A stretch of DNA of 64,000 nucleotides from Parapedobacter koreensis (GTDB taxonomy: Bacteria > Bacteroidota > Bacteroidia > Sphingobacteriales > Sphingobacteriaceae): assembly GCF_900109365.1 (NCBI RefSeq), contig NZ_FNZR01000001.1:124001-188000 (forward strand), in the 5' to 3' direction. Of the stretch, positions 8,839-18,216 are shown piece after piece (the stretch's first letter is position 1; every line of letters starts with the position of its first letter). A program made the translations under genes and the position numbers. The notes beneath the pieces were generated by a model, which saw nothing but the letters and a program-made list of their open reading frames with translations, was not told where the DNA came from and did not search any database.

Positions 8839-8865
8839 TTAATCAAACTTTTTCGATTAACTTTG
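8839..8865 (+). promoter_or_regulatory. Predicted promoter with overlapping inverted repeat for the TonB-receptor operon
   Basis: TAACTTTG at 8858-8865 fits the -7 consensus. The inverted repeat TTAATC (8839-8844) and GATTAA (8855-8860) overlaps it, which is the position expected of a repressor operator. The identity of any metal regulator is not known. Confidence 0.4.
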
Positions 8866-8910
8866 CTACATCGTATCCAATAAGGGTAAAACAAGCTTTA
8901 ATAAGTTACG

Positions 8911-9273
8911 ATGTGGAATAGCACCATCCGTTCGAGGCTTGCCCGGTTTCAAGCCATCCTGTTCTGCCTGCTTGTTGCAAGTGGAACAGTCTTCATGCAT
9001 AAGCATAAGACGGCTGACGGACGGATTATTATCCACACACACCCTTACAACCTAAAAAAAGATCCGGACACCAATAGGCACCATCAATCGGATACCGAAA
9101 TACACTTATTGGATATTGCCTTCCATGGCAACCTCATCCAGGTGCAGCCCGTGCATTATACACAGCCCGTATTTACCCCTGCCTGTTTGGTTTACCTTCC
9201 CTACCGAACACCAAGTTGGCAGTTCAATAAGCTGCACTATGCTTATTTGAGGGGACCTCCCCAAAGCGTCTAA
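8911..9273 (+). CDS. Small His-rich secreted protein ahead of a TonB receptor
   Basis: A 120-residue protein with an N-terminal hydrophobic segment (about 12-28, ILFCLLVASGTVF), so it is membrane-anchored or periplasmic. Directly after it comes a His cluster: MHKHK, IIIHTHPYN, NRHHQSDTEIHLLD. Thirteen His in 120 residues suggest metal binding. I do not recognise a named family. It is the first gene of an apparent operon with a TonB-dependent receptor and a thioredoxin-fold protein, a context that suggests metal or metal-chelate sensing or handling at the outer membrane; this is inference. The short Pro-rich C-terminus (RGPPQSV) resembles in style the small proteins near 62 kb. Confidence 0.6.
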   Translation: MWNSTIRSRLARFQAILFCLLVASGTVFMHKHKTADGRIIIHTHPYNLKKDPDTNRHHQSDTEIHLLDIAFHGNLIQVQPVHYTQPVFTPACLVYLPYRTPSWQFNKLHYAYLRGPPQSV

Positions 9274-9431
9274 TCCTATACCTTTTTTCTTACATAAAAT
9301 TTAATGTGAAACTTGTCCCGCAGGCTATTTCCGGGGCAATAAGCCATTCGTGGAAACTTGGTCATCAATGGATCACCAACTTCATGCCATGGCGCTATAA
9401 CAGGTTAGACGTTTTTAATAATTTAATTCCC

Positions 9432-11732
9432 ATGCGTAAAAAATTGACGCTTATATATATCCTTGCAATGACGTTTTTTACCGCCATTGCCTATGGCCAG
9501 ACATCAACCATCCGTGGATCCATTACTGATCGGTACGGCAACGCCGTTCCTTATGCCACTGTCGCCATCCCTTCACTGAAAATCGGCACCACAGCGGATA
9601 GTGTGGGTGGCTATCTATTAACCGGGATTCCCGCCGGCAACTGGGAGATGGAAGTGAAATATGTGGGTTACCAGCCGCATAGCACAAAAGTGCATACCAA
9701 CGGCGCCGCACCGGCCACGAAAGACATCGTATTGACCGATGAAAGTTCATCACTGGATGAAGTGGTGGTATCCGGCACCATGAAGGAGGTATCAAAGCTG
9801 AACAGCCCTGTACCTGTGGAAGTATACACTGCCAAATTTTTCAAGGCCAATCCGGTCCCATCCGTGTTCGACGCACTGCAAAACATCAACGGCGTGCGCC
9901 CCCAGCTCAACTGCAACATCTGTAATACGGGGGATATCCACATCAATGGCCTTGAAGGCCCTTACACCATGGTATTGATAGACGGCATGCCTATCGTCAG
10001 CGGCCTATCTACGGTATACGGTCTAAGTGGCATTCCACAATCGCTCATCGAGCGGGTGGAAATCGTCAAAGGCCCTGCATCAACGCTTTATGGTAGCGAA
10101 GCCGTAGGTGGCCTTATCAATATCATCACCAAAAACCCGAGGACCACTCCTACCCTTGCCGTGGATGCATTCGGAACTAGTTGGGGCGAAATCAATGCGG
10201 ATGTCGCTGTAAAGCTCAACGCTGGCCGGAAAGTGCAATCGCTACTGGGAGCCAATTACTTCAACTACCAGCATCCTACAGACAACAACCACGACAATTT
10301 TACTGATGTGACGCTGCAACATCGCATATCTGTGTTCAACAAATGGAACATCGAACGCGAGGACAACCGTGTTTTCTCATTTGCGGCCCGTTACATTTAT
10401 GAAGATCGCTGGGGCGGCGAGATGAATTGGAGCCCACAATACCGGGGCGGCGATGAAGTATACGGTGAAAGCATTTATACCAGTAGGTGGGAATTGTTTG
10501 GCACCTATCAACTACCTGTCAAAGAACATATTATATTGATGTTTAGCGCAAACGGACATGACCAAAACAGCGTCTATGGAGACACGCCTTTTCTGGCCGA
10601 CCAGTACATCGGATTCGGGCAATTGACATGGAACAAACCGCTTAGCAATCATGATTTGTTGGCGGGGCTGACCTATCGGTACACCTACTACGACGATAAT
10701 ACGCCGGTTACAGCCGATCCGAACGATCTGGGCATCAATAAGCCAACGCACACCCGGTTGCCGGGTGCATTTGTGCAGGATGAAATCAGCCTCAACGACA
10801 ACAACAAATTGCTGTTGGGCATGCGGTACGACTACAATTCCATCCACGGGAGCATCCTCACCCCCCGTGTCAACTACAAATGGAACTCCCTAAACAACAA
10901 CAACGTCCTTCGCCTCAGCTTCGGAAACGGCTATCGTGTAGCCAACGTGTTTACGGAAGATCATTCGGCCCTAACAGGGGCACGGGAAGTGGTTTTTGCG
11001 GCAGATCTCAACCCAGAAACCTCCTGGAACGGCAACCTCAATTTTGTGAAGAAAGTACCCTTCTCAAACGGTGGCATCGTTGGGTTCGACGCGACGGTAT
11101 TTTACACCTATTTCAGCAATAAAATCATTGCCGACTACGACACCGATGCCAATCAGGTCATCTATGATAACCTGGATGGCCATGCCATTTCACAGGGTAT
11201 CTCGCTTAATGTAGATTTCGCCTTTATGAATGGCCTCAAGCTGATGGCCGGCGCTACCGTCATGGACGTCTATAGCGAGGAAGACGGCCAAAAAATCCAA
11301 CAGTTGTTTACCGAACGGTCTACCGGCGTATGGAGTGCCAGCTACACCCACAAAGGTACGGGTCTTACCATCGATTACACCGGAAATTTGTATGGACCGA
11401 TGCGCCTGCCCCTATTAAGCGACAACGATCCAAGGAGTTCCAAATCGCCGTGGTGGAGCATCCAGAATATTCAGGTGAGCAGGGCATTCCGCAATGGCAT
11501 CGAGCTTTATGGCGGGATCAAAAACCTGTTAAACTGGACGCCCAACAAAGGCAATCCATTTATCATCGCCCGCTCGCACGATCCGTTTGACAAATCGGTC
11601 GAATTTGATGAAAGCGGACAGGCCTTGATTACGCCCGAAAATCCTTACGGCCTTACCTTCGACCCTTCTTATGTCTTTGGGCCAAATCAAGGTGCGAGAG
11701 GATTCGTGGGCATCAGGTATAGTTTTTATTAA
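9432..11732 (+). CDS. TonB-dependent outer-membrane receptor (siderophore/metal type)
   Basis: A 766-residue receptor with a signal peptide (MRKKLTLIYI to AYGQ), a CarboxypepD_reg-like domain (about 25-105), the TonB-box-like SLDEVVVSG, a plug domain (about 125-235) and a 22-strand-type barrel ending in the aromatic residue Tyr (IRYSFY). The plug holds NCNICNTGDIHINGLEG, a CxxC-containing segment seen in one subgroup of Bacteroidota receptors. The plug pattern LIDGMPIVSGLSTVYGL resembles colicin I/ferric-siderophore receptors rather than SusC. The ligand is unknown; the His-rich protein upstream and thioredoxin-fold protein downstream suggest metal or heme. ATG 9432 is chosen for the signal peptide; the longer reading frame from 9306 has no signal. 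Confidence 0.85.
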   Translation: MRKKLTLIYILAMTFFTAIAYGQTSTIRGSITDRYGNAVPYATVAIPSLKIGTTADSVGGYLLTGIPAGNWEMEVKYVGYQPHSTKVHTNGAAPATKDIVLTDESSSLDEVVVSGTMKEVSKLNSPVPVEVYTAKFFKANPVPSVFDALQNINGVRPQLNCNICNTGDIHINGLEGPYTMVLIDGMPIVSGLSTVYGLSGIPQSLIERVEIVKGPASTLYGSEAVGGLINIITKNPRTTPTLAVDAFGTSWGEINADVAVKLNAGRKVQSLLGANYFNYQHPTDNNHDNFTDVTLQHRISVFNKWNIEREDNRVFSFAARYIYEDRWGGEMNWSPQYRGGDEVYGESIYTSRWELFGTYQLPVKEHIILMFSANGHDQNSVYGDTPFLADQYIGFGQLTWNKPLSNHDLLAGLTYRYTYYDDNTPVTADPNDLGINKPTHTRLPGAFVQDEISLNDNNKLLLGMRYDYNSIHGSILTPRVNYKWNSLNNNNVLRLSFGNGYRVANVFTEDHSALTGAREVVFAADLNPETSWNGNLNFVKKVPFSNGGIVGFDATVFYTYFSNKIIADYDTDANQVIYDNLDGHAISQGISLNVDFAFMNGLKLMAGATVMDVYSEEDGQKIQQLFTERSTGVWSASYTHKGTGLTIDYTGNLYGPMRLPLLSDNDPRSSKSPWWSIQNIQVSRAFRNGIELYGGIKNLLNWTPNKGNPFIIARSHDPFDKSVEFDESGQALITPENPYGLTFDPSYVFGPNQGARGFVGIRYSFY

Positions 11733-11752
11733 ACAACATCGGAAAAAGGCGC

Positions 11753-12265
11753 ATGTTATTCATCAAAAAAATCATTTTGTTGCTACTTTACATACCCTTT
11801 GCGGACCACGCAATGGGGCAAATCATTGCGACTCCTATTCATGAATTGACTGATAGCATGCGCCTCCATCCGAAACCGGCGCTTATCCTGATTTCCACCA
11901 CTTGGTGCACTTATTGCCAGATGCAAAAAGCGCAGTTACGAAAAAATAAGGCTTTCCAGTCCGCCTCCCGTCAATTCTATTTTACGGAGTTTGACGCCGA
12001 GTTTAAAGAAGACATTCCGTTCAACGGCACCACTTACCGGTTTAAAAGCACGGGGATAGCTACCGGAACCCACGATCTCGCTTTTGTCTTGGGAAATCTG
12101 GCTAACAAACTAACACTCCCTACTTGGGTACTTATCGATGAAAATTTTGAAATACGCCTCAAATATCCAGGTCTATTAAATCCAGAAGACCTGAATAGCC
12201 TGCTTGATGCCATAACCATTTCACAAGCACAAAGCAATAATTTAACGCGAAACGATAAAAAATAA
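11753..12265 (+). CDS. Secreted thioredoxin-fold protein (CTYC active site)
   Basis: A 170-residue protein with a signal peptide (IILLLLYIPFADHAMGQ) and a thioredoxin-like domain with the redox motif TWCTYCQMQK (about residue 55). The cis-Pro loop follows at LPTWVLID. It should act as a periplasmic thiol oxidoreductase. It lies 20 bp behind the TonB receptor, whose plug carries an unusual CNICN motif and whose disulfide is a candidate substrate; this is inference from neighbourhood. The family is close to thioredoxin_7/DUF255-like proteins. Confidence 0.8.
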   Translation: MLFIKKIILLLLYIPFADHAMGQIIATPIHELTDSMRLHPKPALILISTTWCTYCQMQKAQLRKNKAFQSASRQFYFTEFDAEFKEDIPFNGTTYRFKSTGIATGTHDLAFVLGNLANKLTLPTWVLIDENFEIRLKYPGLLNPEDLNSLLDAITISQAQSNNLTRNDKK

Positions 12266-12325
12266 AACAAATATTTGGAATAAAGAGAAAAATTGCGTTT
12301 CTTGCAACGAATTTAACAGCTACCT

Positions 12326-12901
12326 ATGTTAAAATATTTGACGCAAGCAGCGATCTGCTTGTTTGTATTGGTGTCTGCCTGCGAGCCGAACAGTAGTGAA
12401 TCGTTGGAGCCTGTTCCAACGGAGCCTAAGGATATTCCTTCGGGAAAGGAAGACGATGACTCATCAGATACGTTAATAGAAACCGATTCCACCATCATTT
12501 TAGCATTAGCTGAGGTCAATGCATTACGGCAAAAAGGCTGTAATTGTGGAGATCAAACCATGCCGTCCACATCCAAGGTGACCTGGAATGCTGCGCTTTA
12601 CGCTGCGGCATTAGCCCACGCAAAAGACATGCAACTAAACGACTATTTCAACCACACCAGCCCATCCGGTGAAAATGTATACCATCGCCTCATCAAAGCA
12701 GGTTACATCTCCACGAGCAGCGCAGTGCTGGCCTATGGTGAAAACATTGCTTTTGGCAAGTTCGATACGGAAACAGCCGTACAGAAATGGTTTGAAAGCC
12801 CGAGCCACTGTGCAAACCTCATGCGTGACACGTACAAAGAAATGGCCATCGCTCACGATGGCAACTATTGGGTACAGGTCTTTGGCGCAAAGAGGGAATA
12901 A
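12326..12901 (+). CDS. CAP-domain (SCP/PR-1) lipoprotein
   Basis: A 191-residue lipoprotein (lipobox LVSAC) with an acidic, low-complexity linker (about 25-55) and a CAP domain (about 58-190). Typical CAP motifs are visible: ALAHAKDMQLNDYFNHTSPSG (the HxxxxxxxF...HT segment), AYGENIAFG and the C-terminal YWVQVFG. Extracytoplasmic function is unknown for bacterial CAP proteins. It is close to the redox protein gene but separated by 60 bp with no clear promoter. Confidence 0.88.
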   Translation: MLKYLTQAAICLFVLVSACEPNSSESLEPVPTEPKDIPSGKEDDDSSDTLIETDSTIILALAEVNALRQKGCNCGDQTMPSTSKVTWNAALYAAALAHAKDMQLNDYFNHTSPSGENVYHRLIKAGYISTSSAVLAYGENIAFGKFDTETAVQKWFESPSHCANLMRDTYKEMAIAHDGNYWVQVFGAKRE

Positions 12902-13069
12902 AACCGTAAAACCCATCGAAATTTTTCCCTCCCGTGTAGCAACCAGCCGCCCTTTTCCGTTTAGGAAAAGTAGACTTTATGGCTCATTGGTTGTCAATAT
13001 GTTAGCCAAACCTTTGTTTCCATGGTTTGTTAAATAGTGTTAAGGAATTAATTAATTGATTTATTTAAA

Positions 13070-13077
13070 TAACTTTG
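13070..13077 (+). promoter_or_regulatory. Predicted -7 box for the FKBP gene pair
   Basis: TAACTTTG matches TAnnTTTG and lies 27 bp before the ATG at 13105. The -33 element is not obvious. Confidence 0.4.
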
Positions 13078-13104
13078 CAGCTCGCAAGGTTGAATGTGAA
13101 AATT

Positions 13105-13722
13105 ATGAAAAAGATAAACGTATTACTGGTGGGATTGGTGGCAGTTGGAATGTCTTCATGCTTACGGGAGGATGATTTCGACCCTGCTGCACAACAAGAG
13201 ATTGAAAAACCCATCATAGAAGCATATGCCAATGAACACCTGAATGTACCACGATTCCATGAACCAACGGGAATATGGTATGAAATTATCCAACCTGGCG
13301 ATCCAGCTTCCTATCAATATAAAGTAGTACCACGTCAAGACAATCCCTCTCAATTGGTCATAGAAGCTCCTACTGTACATGTAAACTATACGGGGAGGCT
13401 TGTTCAGACCAACACAGTCTTTGATTCTAACGATGATGAAGATGGCGCAGAAATTTCCTTAGCCAATGTCATTCTTGCATGGCAAGCTATCTTTTTTCCG
13501 AAAGAAATTATCTTTGGTGAAGACGGAGAATTATTGGACGAACCTGTTGATTTTGGGGGAATTACGCAGGATGGCCTGAAGGCTGGTGCAGTATTCCGTA
13601 TCGTGACGCCTTCGAGATGGGCTTACCAAAATAGGGGACAAGGAACAGTGCCTGCCAATGCGCCATTATATTTTGAGATTACTGTCCTTGACATTAGCGA
13701 ACCAAGCTCAAACAATCCATAA
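13105..13722 (+). CDS. FKBP-type peptidyl-prolyl isomerase lipoprotein
   Basis: A 205-residue lipoprotein (lipobox GMSSC) with one FKBP domain (about 90-200). Key FKBP positions can be traced: VNYTGRL, the FDS tripeptide, VILAWQ (the Ile/Trp pocket floor) and the C-terminal PLYFEITVLDI strand. Between the pocket Trp and the GLKAG turn lies an insertion of roughly 25 residues (FFPKEIIFGEDG...), longer than the usual spacing. It probably helps fold exported proteins, like the gliding-associated PPIases of this phylum. It is followed 40 bp later by a second FKBP lipoprotein gene. The start 13105 is the Met directly before the signal peptide; the longer frame from 13075 begins at a non-ATG codon inside the promoter. 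Confidence 0.85.
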   Translation: MKKINVLLVGLVAVGMSSCLREDDFDPAAQQEIEKPIIEAYANEHLNVPRFHEPTGIWYEIIQPGDPASYQYKVVPRQDNPSQLVIEAPTVHVNYTGRLVQTNTVFDSNDDEDGAEISLANVILAWQAIFFPKEIIFGEDGELLDEPVDFGGITQDGLKAGAVFRIVTPSRWAYQNRGQGTVPANAPLYFEITVLDISEPSSNNP

Positions 13723-13762
13723 ATCGTTTACGATACATAAAATAGTTATCCCTTATATACTG

Positions 13763-14671
13763 ATGATCAAATCAACTCCTTGTCTTGTAGCAGGTTTCGC
13801 CGCCATCGCATTTTTAATGGGGTGCGAAAAGAAAGAATACCAATCGTTTGAAGAACTGGACAATGCCAATATCCTTGAGTATATCCAACGAAACAACCTC
13901 AACGTAAGCCAATACAAGGAGACTGACTTGTTTTACCAAGTATTGGAGGAAGGTACAGGCAATCCGATTGACTTCACTAAAACGTTCCCAGTAGTGTATA
14001 CCGTAAAAAGCCTGGATGGCGCGTATAATTCGGGCGATACGTTGAGCTTCAATAACCGATATGCAGACTATTTCGGGTACTTTCCGTTCGGATCTTCTGC
14101 TGCTGGTACAGCCACTGTAGAACGGACAGGCGATTTCAAGGAAGTCATCCGTGAAATCCTCCAAAAGACAAATGGTAAAATCCGTATTATCGTCCCTTCC
14201 CGTATCATGTATGGCCGTAATGGCGTACCCAGCCAAGGGATTCCCCCAAATGCATCGCTGGATTATGTGGTGACTGTGCATGATAATTTTGAGGATTTCG
14301 AGGACGATTGGGTTATTCCAAATATGATCAAACGTGCTGGATTGGCTATTGACGAGTTCACAAAAACGGAAGACGGCATCTACTACAACATATTGACGCA
14401 AGGCACAGGAGACGCAGTTCATGTTGATTCAACACTCACCTTAAACTACACACTAAAAAGGCCAGACGGCAGCATAGCGGAATCCAACACGGATTACGAG
14501 GCTAAATTGACCGATTTGATTCCAGCGTGGAACAAAGTTATTCCGTTGTTGAATAAAGGTGGCAAAATACGTTTCTTTACACCAAGTACACAAGCATACG
14601 GTGCTTCAGGATCTTCCAATATTCCATCATATGCATCACTTGATTTCGAAGTGGAAGTGAAAGACGAATAA
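13763..14671 (+). CDS. Tandem FKBP-domain lipoprotein with degenerate active sites
   Basis: A 302-residue lipoprotein (lipobox FLMGC) carrying two FKBP-like domains (about 55-175 and 200-302). In the first, the pocket Trp and the FDS motif are missing (NSGDTLSF, VIREIL). In the second, the Trp survives (LIPAWNKV) but the FDS Asp reads AES. The C-terminal SIPSYASLDFEVEV strands confirm the fold. The protein may act more as a chaperone or binding scaffold than as an isomerase; that is inference. It follows the single-domain paralogue and is terminated by a strong hairpin. Confidence 0.82.
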   Translation: MIKSTPCLVAGFAAIAFLMGCEKKEYQSFEELDNANILEYIQRNNLNVSQYKETDLFYQVLEEGTGNPIDFTKTFPVVYTVKSLDGAYNSGDTLSFNNRYADYFGYFPFGSSAAGTATVERTGDFKEVIREILQKTNGKIRIIVPSRIMYGRNGVPSQGIPPNASLDYVVTVHDNFEDFEDDWVIPNMIKRAGLAIDEFTKTEDGIYYNILTQGTGDAVHVDSTLTLNYTLKRPDGSIAESNTDYEAKLTDLIPAWNKVIPLLNKGGKIRFFTPSTQAYGASGSSNIPSYASLDFEVEVKDE

Positions 14672-14693
14672 AACAAAAAAATAAAAGAACCTT

Positions 14694-14727
14694 AAAGCCC
14701 GCGGACTTAACACCCCGTGGGCTTTTT
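14694..14727 (+). terminator. Intrinsic terminator after the FKBP genes
   Basis: The stem AAAGCCCGCGG (14694-14704) pairs with CCGTGGGCTTT (14715-14725), with one wobble pair and a 10-nt loop, followed by a T-run. The A-run upstream makes it usable for the convergent gldB gene too. Confidence 0.85.
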
Positions 14728-14730
14728 CAT

Positions 14731-15762
14731 TTACCTTCCCCTATACCTCCCCCCATCGAGCACAGCCTGGGCGTCCGTAATACCGAGCAATTCCGTCAAT
14801 GTCGTTTCCGGATGTCGTTCCATGTATTTCCGCACAATCTGCCAGCCGATAAATATACCAAGCTTAGGGGCCGATTCGTTTTGATCGCCCAGTTCAGGTG
14901 TAAAAGGCGCTTCACCCAAATACTTTTGGATACGGTTATAATCGGTCTCGTAGAGCAGGTTCTCCTGTAGGATCCACGCCCAGATATCCCGTTCGAAACG
15001 ATTGGCCCATTCCCACTGCTGGCTTGTATAACCGATTTTCAGGCTATCTGCCACATCGGGCATCGCCCTTTCCATCACATACAGCACTTTGCCTTGGTAA
15101 ACCATGTGCTGCAGCAGGGATACATCCAATTCTTGCTGGGGAAACAGCTCTTCACGAATGTAGCTCTCCGTCACCCTCGGCACGATATTTTCCGGTGTGA
15201 ACCGCCGGGCAAGGTAATAAGGGATACTTTCCCGCAGAGCGGGATAAAATTTTGAATCGGCCCCAAGAAACATATCCAACCCAATGCCGATATAATCCTC
15301 GCCGATGGGGGTCTGCACCGCAAACCCGGAAAAGAAAGCGACAAATCGCGGGATATCGATAGCCGGAAAATAATACTTAAGGTGTTTGAATGCATCGGTC
15401 AACCCAGTTTCCTGTGCCTCCATGCTTGGATAGGTATCATACACGCTGGCTTTTAATGCCTTAAAATCATCCGTTGCAATTACCCGTTCCAGCACCGACG
15501 CCAATTGAACAGTGTCCCGCGGATCGCCCGCCTCCAGTATATATTGCATGTAATCGGCATAGAAAGTGCCATAATAATTAAGCCATTCACTGTTTTTTTG
15601 AAGTATATTGCCGGAGTTAAGGCTGTCCAATGCCTTATCGAACCGTTCGATACTGACCTTAACATTGATGTGACTGACATCCACACGTTCGCGCCTACTG
15701 CACGAAAACAGCACGACAATCAAAAAAAAGCAATAAATTTGCGGTGCAGGGTTTTTGAGCAT
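14731..15762 (-). CDS. gldB: Gliding motility lipoprotein GldB
   Basis: A 343-residue lipoprotein (lipobox LFSCS) matching GldB of the Bacteroidota gliding machinery. Recognisable segments are IERFDKAL near the start, YYFPAIDIPRFVAFFSGF, GEDYIGIGLDMFLGADSKFY and the C-terminal PKLGIFIGWQIVRKYM block. GldB is required for gliding; its biochemical function is unresolved. Neighbours are a PorT-like barrel (divergent) and nadE, a grouping that I recall from other Bacteroidota. GldC is not next to it here. Confidence 0.9.
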   Translation of the reverse strand: MLKNPAPQIYCFFLIVVLFSCSRRERVDVSHINVKVSIERFDKALDSLNSGNILQKNSEWLNYYGTFYADYMQYILEAGDPRDTVQLASVLERVIATDDFKALKASVYDTYPSMEAQETGLTDAFKHLKYYFPAIDIPRFVAFFSGFAVQTPIGEDYIGIGLDMFLGADSKFYPALRESIPYYLARRFTPENIVPRVTESYIREELFPQQELDVSLLQHMVYQGKVLYVMERAMPDVADSLKIGYTSQQWEWANRFERDIWAWILQENLLYETDYNRIQKYLGEAPFTPELGDQNESAPKLGIFIGWQIVRKYMERHPETTLTELLGITDAQAVLDGGRYRGR

Positions 15763-15864
15763 TATTTTTGTTCGTTAGCCGGCAGCGAAGTTAATGATTT
15801 TAGTGGGTATGATGGAACGCGGATGACGCGGATTGAACAGATTTATACGGATATACCAGACAAT

Positions 15865-16539
15865 ATGCAGCACAAGATTTTACCACGCTTTTTTTGGGCG
15901 TTATCGTTTTTCATTTTTGCTTTCAACCAGCAAAGTTTAGCGCAGGACTACTACAGCTCTACCTATCAGTATAAACCCGTATCCTTGGGGATTACGTTTT
16001 CGCCCAACGTGAGTTGGATGCGCTACGGCGATAACGACGGCTACGAAAGCAGCCCCAAATTCGGGTACGCATATGGTTTGCTTGCCGACTTTGCTTTTAC
16101 GGAGAATTATTATTTTTCCACGGGGCTGCTCATCAATACCCTCAATAGCGAAGCCTCCTATCCGAATCCGATATCAAGTGTCCCGAATACCACCATCAAG
16201 ACCGCATACCGACTCCAATATGTCGAAATCCCCCTATCCCTTAAGCTGAAGAGCACCATGCGGTATTTCCGTAGCTACTACGGACAATTTGGCTTCACAG
16301 GTGGGGTCAAGCTCAATGCGAAGGAAAAACCGGAAGATGCTTCACGCCGTACTTCCATGGGCGACGATGCAGATTTCTTCCGCCTGGCCTTACAGATCGG
16401 AGGTGGGATAGAATGGCAGCTCGATCACAATTTGACTATGATGACCGGTTTGAGTTTCAATAACGGATTTACCCGCACCATCAAGGAAGGTGATCCACGA
16501 AATTCATACGTAGCCTTCAATTTCGGCATCTTTTTCTAA
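15865..16539 (+). CDS. PorT-like outer-membrane beta-barrel protein
   Basis: A 224-residue barrel with a signal peptide (MQHKILPRFF...SLAQ) and alternating strands ending in an aromatic residue (FNFGIFF). The YSTSTYQYKPVSLG-like start, YFSTGLLINT and LQYVEIPLSLKLK segments match the OMP_b-brl_2/PorT family linked to type IX secretion. The reading frame continues far upstream (to 15505) but that part overlaps gldB antisense and has no signal; the Met at 15865 is chosen. It sits 33 bp upstream of nadE. Confidence 0.78.
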   Translation: MQHKILPRFFWALSFFIFAFNQQSLAQDYYSSTYQYKPVSLGITFSPNVSWMRYGDNDGYESSPKFGYAYGLLADFAFTENYYFSTGLLINTLNSEASYPNPISSVPNTTIKTAYRLQYVEIPLSLKLKSTMRYFRSYYGQFGFTGGVKLNAKEKPEDASRRTSMGDDADFFRLALQIGGGIEWQLDHNLTMMTGLSFNNGFTRTIKEGDPRNSYVAFNFGIFF

Positions 16540-16572
16540 GTATTACCAAACGTACCAAACGCAAACAACGGC

Positions 16573-18216
16573 ATGATCATCGCCTTAGCTCAGCTCAACT
16601 ACCACATCGGCAATTTTGATTGCAATACCTCGGCCATTACCTGGGCGATACAGGAAGCCAAAGACCACGGTGCCGACATCGTCGTATTCGCTGAATTGGC
16701 CATCGGTGGGTATCCGGCAAAAGATCTGCTGCGCTCGGACGCATTTCTGGATCGATGCGAAGCGGCCGTTGCCGAAGTCGCTGCCCATTGCCAAGGCATT
16801 GCCTGCATCATCGGAGCCCCAGTGCGCAACACCACGGGCAAGGGCAAGCCGCTTTTCAATGCGGCGCTGTTCATCGCCGAGGGTACGGTACAACACATCG
16901 TGCACAAGGGCTTGCTGCCCGATTACGACGTGTTCGACGAGTACCGATATTTCCAGCCGGCCGAAACATTCGGATGCATCCGCTACGGCGGGCATACCAT
17001 CGCGCTCACCATCTGCGAGGATCTTTGGAACATTGCCACGCCGAAGCTGTATCGCAGAAGCCCTATGGATGCGCTACGCGAGGAAAATCCGGATATTATC
17101 ATCAATATTGCCGCTTCCCCGTTTTCGTATAACCACCTGCGTGAGCGCATGGCCGTATTGGCTGCACATGCACAGCAAACACAGGCGCCGCTTTTATACC
17201 TCAATCATGTAGGGGCACATGCCGATATCATTTTTGATGGGCGATCCATCATACTCGATGCGTCCGGTGAATGTGTAGATCTGATGGTTTCATTCCAAGA
17301 AGACCTGCAATGCTATGAACTGAAGGGCAAGACCATCACTCCCTTGCATGAGACGCACACGGTACAGCCCCCGCTCGATACGCCGCTCATCCACCAGGCC
17401 CTGTTGCTGGGTATCCGTGATTATTTCAGCAAATCGGGTTTCAAAAAAGCCGTCGTTGGATTATCCGGCGGGATAGATTCTGCCGTAGTGGCCGCGCTTG
17501 CGTGCGAAGCGCTCGGCCCTGAAAATGTAATGGCCGTGCTCATGCCATCGGTTTATTCAAGCGACCACTCCATTGCCGACGCCTTGGAGTTGGTGCGCAA
17601 TACAGGGTGCCATCACGAAGTCATCCCTATCCAACCCATGGCAGATGCATTCAACGACAGCCTTGAAAAAACGTTCGGTGGATTGGCTCCTGATCTGACG
17701 GAAGAAAATATCCAGGCACGCATCCGTGGGACCTTATTGATGGCGTTTTCCAATAAGCTGGGTTATATCCTGCTCAATACATCCAACAAAAGCGAGGCTG
17801 CCGTGGGGTATGGCACCTTATATGGCGACATGGCCGGGGCGTTGGGTGTCATTGGCGATATCTATAAAACGCAGGTTTATCGACTGGCCGGATATATCAA
17901 CCGCGAAAAGACCGTTATACCCGAACATACCATTAGTAAACCACCGTCTGCAGAATTACGCCCCGGACAAAAGGATAGCGACTCGCTACCGGAATACGAA
18001 CTATTGGATGCCGTACTTTTCCAGTACATTGAAAATGAAAAAAGCGCGGCGCAAATCATCACTTTGGGGTTTGATGAAACGCTGGTGCACCGGGTACTCA
18101 ACCTGGTAGATAAAGCCGAGTTTAAGCGCTACCAAGCACCTCCGATATTGCGCGTAAGCAGTAAAGCCTTCGGTGCCGGGCGGGCCATGCCTTTGGTAGC
18201 CAAATACCCGTTGTAG
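16573..18216 (+). CDS. nadE: Glutamine-dependent NAD+ synthetase
   Basis: A 547-residue two-domain enzyme that amidates nicotinic acid adenine dinucleotide. The N-terminal nitrilase-type glutaminase (about 1-260) shows its triad: Glu in FAELAIGGYP, Lys in VHKGLLPDYDVFDEYRYF and Cys in LTICEDLW. The C-terminal synthetase (about 270-547) has the PP-loop LSGGIDSAVVA (about 296) and the LLNTSNKSE and GDMAGALGVIGD motifs. All look functional. It can therefore use glutamine instead of ammonia. Confidence 0.97.
   Translation: MIIALAQLNYHIGNFDCNTSAITWAIQEAKDHGADIVVFAELAIGGYPAKDLLRSDAFLDRCEAAVAEVAAHCQGIACIIGAPVRNTTGKGKPLFNAALFIAEGTVQHIVHKGLLPDYDVFDEYRYFQPAETFGCIRYGGHTIALTICEDLWNIATPKLYRRSPMDALREENPDIIINIAASPFSYNHLRERMAVLAAHAQQTQAPLLYLNHVGAHADIIFDGRSIILDASGECVDLMVSFQEDLQCYELKGKTITPLHETHTVQPPLDTPLIHQALLLGIRDYFSKSGFKKAVVGLSGGIDSAVVAALACEALGPENVMAVLMPSVYSSDHSIADALELVRNTGCHHEVIPIQPMADAFNDSLEKTFGGLAPDLTEENIQARIRGTLLMAFSNKLGYILLNTSNKSEAAVGYGTLYGDMAGALGVIGDIYKTQVYRLAGYINREKTVIPEHTISKPPSAELRPGQKDSDSLPEYELLDAVLFQYIENEKSAAQIITLGFDETLVHRVLNLVDKAEFKRYQAPPILRVSSKAFGAGRAMPLVAKYPL

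Noticed and set aside
13814-14422. 202-residue minus-strand frame opposite the tandem FKBP gene
   Set aside because: The plus-strand frame has a lipobox and FKBP strands; the opposite frame has no family features.
15505-15864. N-terminal extension of the PorT-like protein
   Set aside because: The stretch overlaps gldB antisense and would place the signal peptide inside the protein.
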